Source of the DNA: Hymenobacter cellulosilyticus
GTDB lineage: Bacteria; Bacteroidota; Bacteroidia; Cytophagales; Hymenobacteraceae
Length of the DNA: 64,000 bases
Reading direction: 5' to 3'
Assembly: GCF_022919215.1 (NCBI RefSeq)
Contig: NZ_CP095046.1
Location: 4,330,501-4,394,500, forward strand
Shown piece by piece: positions 60,060 through 64,000 of the stretch; position 1 is the stretch's first letter, and each line of letters opens with the position of its first letter. The notes beneath the pieces are model-generated. The model had not been told where the DNA came from. It made no database searches and was given only the letters and a program-made list of their open reading frames with translations. The translations under genes and the position numbers were made by a program.

Positions 60060-60490
60060 AGACGCTGAGGCGGCCCCTGCTACTGTTGCGCGCCCTGGCC
60101 GTACTGGCCGGGGCCGTGAGCGTTATGAGCTGCTTTTCCAACCGGCAGAACGAGGGCGCCACGCTCTACGGCACGCACTGCGCCAATTGCCACGGTGCAC
60201 AGGGCGAAGGCCTCAAGCGCCTAATTCCGCCCCTGGCCCAGTCTGACTATCTGACCAAAAACCGCAATGGACTGGCCTGCCTGGTGCGCAAGGGCATGAA
60301 GGGTCCACTGGTCGTCAACGGGGTGGAATTCAACCAGGTAATGCCTCCGGCCGACACCCACCTGACCGACTCACAGATTACCAATATCCTGAACTTCGTG
60401 CAGACCTCCTGGGGCAATAAAGGCGAGATTTTCACGATTCGGGAAGTATCGGAGCAGCTCCGGGGTTGCGGGGCCAGCGACGGCCGGTAG
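60056..60490 (+). CDS. Exported c-type cytochrome
   Basis: A 144-residue protein with an N-terminal hydrophobic signal (LLLLRALAVLAGAVSVMSC; the Cys in VMSC could be a lipobox). One class I heme site: CANCHGAQGEG (about residue 41) and a likely axial Met in FNQVMPPADTHLTDSQITNILNFV. It is a periplasm-side electron carrier. It overlaps the SCO1 gene by four bases; linkage of SCO1 and a small cytochrome c is common near respiratory oxidase functions, although no oxidase gene lies in the window. Confidence 0.9.
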   Translation: MKTLRRPLLLLRALAVLAGAVSVMSCFSNRQNEGATLYGTHCANCHGAQGEGLKRLIPPLAQSDYLTKNRNGLACLVRKGMKGPLVVNGVEFNQVMPPADTHLTDSQITNILNFVQTSWGNKGEIFTIREVSEQLRGCGASDGR

Positions 60491-60607
60491 GAAGCCGGCA
60501 AATCCGCTGGGAACCAAATTGCTACCATAAAAGTCATACGAAGGAGCATTTTTGGCGGCATTCTTCCGCAAACCTCCTTAGCTTGCGTATCCAATCCACT
60601 ATGTCCT

Positions 60608-61590
60608 ATGGGTCTCTTCGACTTTCTGAAATCCAACAAACCGGCTCCTCAGACGCCGGAAACGCCGGCTCCCACTACGCCCGGCGCCGCTTCTTCGTCG
60701 CCCGCTGAAACGCCGGCGCCCGCCGGACCCCGCTACAAAGGCTCCAGCTATACCTCGCCCACTCCGGCGGCTCCGGCTCCGATGCCACAGATGCCGATGC
60801 CGCAAATGAATATCCCGGAGATGCCGATTCCGGAGCTGCCCAGCATGCCGCACTTCGAGCCCGTCAACGTGCTGGAGCAGCTGCTGTTCAACGCTGCCAC
60901 CATGCCCGAGTTCCGCCCCGGCTTCTACCAGGCGTTGCTCAACGAGGAAGTTTTCGTGGTAACCATCCCGAAGGAAGGCGAGCCGCTGGGCGAAGTAACG
61001 CCGGTGGAAGGCATGGAAATCCAGCTGCAGGTGCTCAACGACGGCAAAATTCCCGTTTTCACCTCCAAGGAGCGGATTTTTGAGAGCAACACCGAGGAAG
61101 GCTCCCTGCCCTACATGCGCCTGCGCGGCCTCGACTTCTTCCAGATGGTGCAAGGAGCCGACTGTGCTCTGAACCCCTTCTCGACCGTGGGCAAAATGCT
61201 GATGGCCGATGAAATTGCCGAGCTTCTGAGCAGCAGCATCATGCAGGGCCCTCCCGGCGGCAACATGCAAGTAACGCTGGGCCCCGTAACGGAGGCACAC
61301 GTCCCGCTGGTAGAGGCCGTGCAGGAGTTTGCCCAAAGCAAGCCTCAGATTGAAACCGCCCACGTAGCCATGGTGCGCTTCCAGGACGAAACCACGCCCC
61401 GCGCCTGCTGCTGGCTTTCTACACCGATGATAACGACCCGTCCTTCTTGGAAGAAATGGGCCCCGTGGTGCAAGGCAAGCTTAAGGAAGACGACCTAGTC
61501 GACGTGATGGTGCTCGACAAGAACTCTGACGAGCCTCTCAACCAGTATTTCCTGCAGGCCGCACCTGTCTACAAGCGCGCTGATGCCTAA
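60608..61590 (+). CDS. SseB-family protein with Pro-rich N-terminus, frameshifted
   Basis: About 327 residues with one C restored at CCCC 61397-61400. Residues 1-85 are low-complexity: Pro/Ala/Thr-rich, then repeated Met-Pro units (PMPQMPMPQMNIPEMPIPELPSMP). The rest has the SseB N-terminal domain (MPEFRPGFYQALLNEEVFVVTIP, VPVFTSKERIF-like IPVFTSKERIF) and, in the other frame, the SseB C-terminal domain (LLLAFYTDDNDPSFLEEMG, AAPVYKRADA). SseB was named for enhanced serine sensitivity in E. coli; its biochemical role is unknown. The ATG at 60608 begins MGLFDFLK; a strong terminator follows the restored stop. Confidence 0.83.
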
Positions 61591-61612
61591 GCAGCAAAGC
61601 TTCTTACAAAGC

Positions 61613-61643
61613 AAAAGCCCCGACCTGCGTCGGGGCTTTTTTT
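61613..61643 (+). terminator. Intrinsic terminator of the SseB-like gene
   Basis: AAAAGCCCCGAC / GTCGGGGCTTTT with a four-base loop and a T-run; it can also stop the convergent DUF2062 transcript. Confidence 0.9.
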
Positions 61644-61656
61644 GGGTCTGACTAAG

Positions 61657-62250
61657 TTAAGAAACAACGGCCGCTGTAGTCTGCCGGGCTAGCAGGCGCC
61701 GGAATACGGGCCGCAGCCCGAAGTACAGCAGCAGCCCCAGCGGCACCGACACTACCGCCCACAGCAGCACGGCCCCGGCCCCGGCCCGCCACAACAACGA
61801 CAGGCCGCTGCTCCAGTCGGTGGCAAACAGATGGCGCAGCTGGCCGATACTCAGCTCCGGGCCCTGCCCGTTGCCGAGCAGACGAGCTCCGTACCGCAGC
61901 AGGGGAATAAGTACCACCAGCTGCAACGGGCTCATTAGGTGACTGATAATGAGCATGGCGGCCACGTTCAGGCGCAGGCGCACGGCGGCAAACGTGGCCA
62001 GCAGCGTGGTAATACCCAGCACCGGCACCAGGCCCATCGGCACGGCCAGGGCCACGGTGAGGGCCAGCTGGGGCGGGGTAAGGCCCTGCTTGAGAATGTT
62101 GCGTAGCGGGTCTACCACTCGGCGGCGCCACCAGGTGTCGGGGCGCGGGGCAGTGGGCCGGGCAGCACGGAGGGAGCAGAAGAAGACACGGGCAACAGCA
62201 AAAAGAGACAGGACAGTACGACGCCGGCACCTTACCTTCGTTGTTCGCAC
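61657..62250 (-). CDS. DUF2062 membrane protein (start uncertain)
   Basis: The C-terminal 150 residues are a clear DUF2062 domain: WWRRRVVDPLRNILKQGLTPPQLALTVALAVPMGLVPVLGITTLLATFAAVRLRLN, then ISHLMSPLQLVVLIPLLRYGARLLG and a last pair of helices. Two to four membrane segments are expected; the function is unknown. The open frame continues far upstream opposite YihY, but that part is a shadow. No ATG lies at a sensible place; the GTG at 62250 is the best start and lies 40 bases after a TACCTTTG box. The Arg/Cys-rich opening it yields is odd, and a frameshift there is possible. Confidence 0.7.
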   Translation of the reverse strand: MRTTKVRCRRRTVLSLFAVARVFFCSLRAARPTAPRPDTWWRRRVVDPLRNILKQGLTPPQLALTVALAVPMGLVPVLGITTLLATFAAVRLRLNVAAMLIISHLMSPLQLVVLIPLLRYGARLLGNGQGPELSIGQLRHLFATDWSSGLSLLWRAGAGAVLLWAVVSVPLGLLLYFGLRPVFRRLLARQTTAAVVS

Positions 62251-62286
62251 CAAACGGCTTAACCCCGAAGTTCGTACGAGAAGCCG

Positions 62287-63255
62287 ATGACAAAGGTACG
62301 CCAGCCGGGCCAGCCCCGCCGAAAAGTCTGGACAGATTTCTTCCTGCTCATGAAGCGGGCCGCCAAGGAGTTTGCTCTCAACGACCCGCTGCGGCTGGGG
62401 GCGGCCACGGCATTTTTCACCACGTTTGCCCTGCCGCCCATCCTGATTATCCTGATTCAGTTGCTGGGCTCGGTGTATTCCACCACGGGGATACAACAGT
62501 TGCTCCTGCGCAAGCTTTCGGCCCTGCTGGGCACTTCGGCGGCCGAGCTGGTCGAGCAGATTCTGCTCAACGTGAGCAACATCGAGCGTAGCCGCCTGCT
62601 TACCTGGCTTGGATTTGGCTTTCTGCTGTTCATCTCCACTACGCTGTTCGTGGTCATTCAGAACTCCCTGAACCAGCTCTGGCAAGTGCGTCCCAACCGG
62701 GCCACGGGCCGCTTCAGCAAGATTGTCAAGGAGCGCAGCCGCTCCCTGGGACTGCTCCTGACCACGGGGCTGCTCTCGTTGGTGGCCTTTCTGAGCGACG
62801 CACTGCTGGCCGTGTTCGGCGACTACATGCGCGACTTCGACCTGACCTTCGGCTATTATTTGATTCAGATTCTCAACCAGCTGGTGTCCCTGCTGATTCT
62901 GGCCGTGTGGTTTGGCGTCACGTTTCGTAACCTGAGCAGCGCCAAAGTACCCTGGAAAGCCGTGCTGCGCGGGGCCGTACTCACGGCTGTGCTCATCGAC
63001 CTGGGCGAGTTTGCCCTGGGCTACCTGCTGGTGCCGCGCAATCTGGGCCCGATTTACGGCCACGCCTCCAGCATCGTGCTGGTACTGCTGTTCGTTTTCT
63101 ACTCGGCCATGATTTTCTACTTTGGCGCCTGCTTTACCAAAGTGTATGCGCACTACGTGGGTATGGACATTCGCCCCAAGAAAAACGCCGTGCGCTACCG
63201 CCTGGTTGATTTGCCCGACGAGCCCCGGCACCGCGGCGCCTCCGGCAGCTGGTGA
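62287..63255 (+). CDS. YihY/BrkB-family inner-membrane protein
   Basis: A 322-residue protein with about six membrane helices. Family pattern: FFLLMKRAAKEFALNDPLRLGAATAFFTTFALPPILIILIQLLG in the first helices, NSLNQLWQVRP near residue 130, and the late YGHASSIVLVLLFVFYSAMIFYFGACFTKVYA helix pair. It was once thought to be ribonuclease BN, an assignment since withdrawn; in other bacteria YihY-like proteins are implicated in lipid transport between the membranes. Divergent from DUF2062. Confidence 0.9.
   Translation: MTKVRQPGQPRRKVWTDFFLLMKRAAKEFALNDPLRLGAATAFFTTFALPPILIILIQLLGSVYSTTGIQQLLLRKLSALLGTSAAELVEQILLNVSNIERSRLLTWLGFGFLLFISTTLFVVIQNSLNQLWQVRPNRATGRFSKIVKERSRSLGLLLTTGLLSLVAFLSDALLAVFGDYMRDFDLTFGYYLIQILNQLVSLLILAVWFGVTFRNLSSAKVPWKAVLRGAVLTAVLIDLGEFALGYLLVPRNLGPIYGHASSIVLVLLFVFYSAMIFYFGACFTKVYAHYVGMDIRPKKNAVRYRLVDLPDEPRHRGASGSW
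62290..62297 (-). promoter_or_regulatory. Candidate -7 box (TACCTTTG) of the DUF2062 gene
   Basis: Exact TAnnTTTG on the minus strand. It begins at the second codon of the divergent YihY gene, so the promoter of one gene lies inside the start of the other. On the plus strand TACCTTCG at 62233-62240 may be the weaker counterpart. Confidence 0.45.
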
Positions 63256-63326
63256 GGCGGGAAAGGAAGTCTCAAGGTTCTACTGAGGCTGGAAGCAGGC
63301 TCCCGAACATTGCCGCAGGCTTTTTC

Positions 63327-63809
63327 TTACCGGTCTTCCCTCCCCGTTGCTGGAGAAATATCCAGGTCTTTTTGCAGGCACACGCTGTTTTCAACCCCAA
63401 TATAGGGCCCGTAGTTAGGCACGAAGCGGTAGCCGCTCTGCTGGTACAGGCTGATGGCTTCCGGTTGCCTTTTGCCGGTCTCCAGCACGCAGCCCGTGTA
63501 GTGCAGCTCCTGGGCCCAGACCTCTAATTCGCGCAGAATTTTGGCCGCCACTCCCTTTCTTCGGCTGCTGGCTTGCACAAACATGCGCTTGATTTCCACT
63601 AGGTCAGAAGCATACTCTTTAAACGCCCCGCAGCCGACCGGGAAGTCCTGCTCATAGGCCACGACAACGTGTTGGAGCGAGGTGCTGCTGTTGAACGCCG
63701 CGTAAAAGGTGTGCTCGGTCCCGTCACGCAAGGCTAAGTCCTGGTCAAGAAGGGCAACCAGGGTTTGAAAATCAGGGTGAGTGCCAATGGTCCGCAGAAG
63801 GTGAAGCAT
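63327..63809 (-). CDS. GNAT-family N-acetyltransferase
   Basis: A 160-residue acyltransferase using acetyl-CoA. Motif A, which binds the pyrophosphate of CoA, is VEIKRMFVQASSRRKGVAAKILRELE (about residues 82-107), with the Arg-Arg-Lys-Gly-Val-Ala loop; CVLETGKRQPEAISLYQQSGYR is motif B. The substrate (small amine or protein terminus) is not evident. I chose ATG 63809 (MLHLLRTIGTHPDF); upstream residues of the open frame are unconserved. CACCTTTG at 63849-63856 (minus), one mismatch from the -7 consensus, fits this start. Confidence 0.87.
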   Translation of the reverse strand: MLHLLRTIGTHPDFQTLVALLDQDLALRDGTEHTFYAAFNSSTSLQHVVVAYEQDFPVGCGAFKEYASDLVEIKRMFVQASSRRKGVAAKILRELEVWAQELHYTGCVLETGKRQPEAISLYQQSGYRFVPNYGPYIGVENSVCLQKDLDISPATGREDR

Positions 63810-63958
63810 CAGAGAGGAAGAAATGGATGATTGATTATTTGGGGAAGGCAAAGGTGGCGGAATAGGCGGCCCGACCAACTGCCTACCCAAGACCAAGCTG
63901 TAAGGACGATTGGCAAGATTACAAAGCAGACTCGGGGTTTGCCATAGCACCCACGGTC

Positions 63959-64000
63959 ATGGACGAGCAATTCAATACCTCCCCGGCCTGCAGCAGATGC
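63959..64000 (+). CDS. Possible first codons of a gene running off the window
   Basis: An ATG at 63959 opens a frame (MDEQFNTSPACSRC) with no stop before the edge. Divergent orientation from the acetyltransferase is plausible and the CSRC pair might begin a zinc ribbon, but 14 codons are too few to judge. Confidence 0.25.
   Translation, partial: MDEQFNTSPACSRC

Noticed and set aside
61652..62293. Alternative frame over the DUF2062 region beginning MSSASRTNFG
   Set aside because: Its Cys/Pro-rich run is a frame-shifted reading of the DUF2062 codons and has no domain, although its start region might belong to DUF2062 if a base is missing near 62230.
62251..63231. N-terminal extension of the DUF2062 frame to 524 codons
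   Set aside because: The upstream 330 codons lie opposite YihY, are Gln/His/Gly-rich and match nothing; the DUF2062 domain occupies only the last 150 residues.

Overview
The window looks like chromosomal DNA of a high-GC member of the Bacteroidota, most likely Hymenobacter or a close relative in the Hymenobacteraceae. Supporting this are a SusC/SusD pair, -7 promoter boxes of the Bacteroidota type (TAnnTTTG) in front of several genes, few Shine-Dalgarno sites, and many families typical of Cytophagales (DUF4202, CHRD lipoprotein, alginate-export porin next to a nitrate transporter, DUF4112, fused assimilatory nitrate reductase). No tRNA, rRNA, prophage, transposase or CRISPR array was recognised.

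Layout. 0-6 kb: tail of an HI0933-type flavoprotein, a DUF2383 protein, an RGG-tailed DEAD-box helicase, a cold-shock protein, a thioesterase and three small unknown genes, two of which look like tandem paralogues. 6-15.6 kb: the two halves of an AddAB-like helicase-nuclease, split by a zinc-ribbon membrane protein, a Tet-family efflux pump and a YwqG protein. 15.8-28.8 kb: a Fcy1-like deaminase and DUF4202, then one minus-strand nitrate assimilation operon (nirB, nirD, porin, narK, fused nasA, a nitrite-reductase-like/rubredoxin protein, cobA). 29-35 kb: an ADP-ribosylglycohydrolase and the conserved but uncharacterised set of zinc peptidase, circularly permuted ATP-grasp, alpha-E and transglutaminase proteins. 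35-47 kb: MscS and ClC channels, another HI0933 flavoprotein, a diadenylate-cyclase-like protein, a CHRD lipoprotein, a di-heme protein, an aldo/keto reductase and DUF4112. 47-58.6 kb: susC, susD and an M14 carboxypeptidase, whose transcript begins with a clear SAM-I riboswitch; divergent from it lie an amino-acid permease and an SsuD-like flavin monooxygenase. 59-64 kb: lipoprotein/SCO1/cytochrome c operon, SseB-like protein, DUF2062, YihY and a GNAT acetyltransferase.

The most notable system is the riboswitch-controlled SusCD-peptidase locus. Its promoter, aptamer and gene order suggest TonB-dependent scavenging of sulfur-containing amino acids or peptides when S-adenosylmethionine is low. 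A second theme is a family of inverted-repeat elements (about 90-280 bp) in the gaps between genes, including the susC-susD junction.

At least fourteen genes are broken by what looks like loss of one base, nearly always G or C in a short G/C run, with the rest of the protein continuing in the next frame. This is more consistent with homopolymer under-calling in the assembly than with gene decay. Those genes are given here over their full inferred span, and coordinates near the breaks should be read with that in mind.
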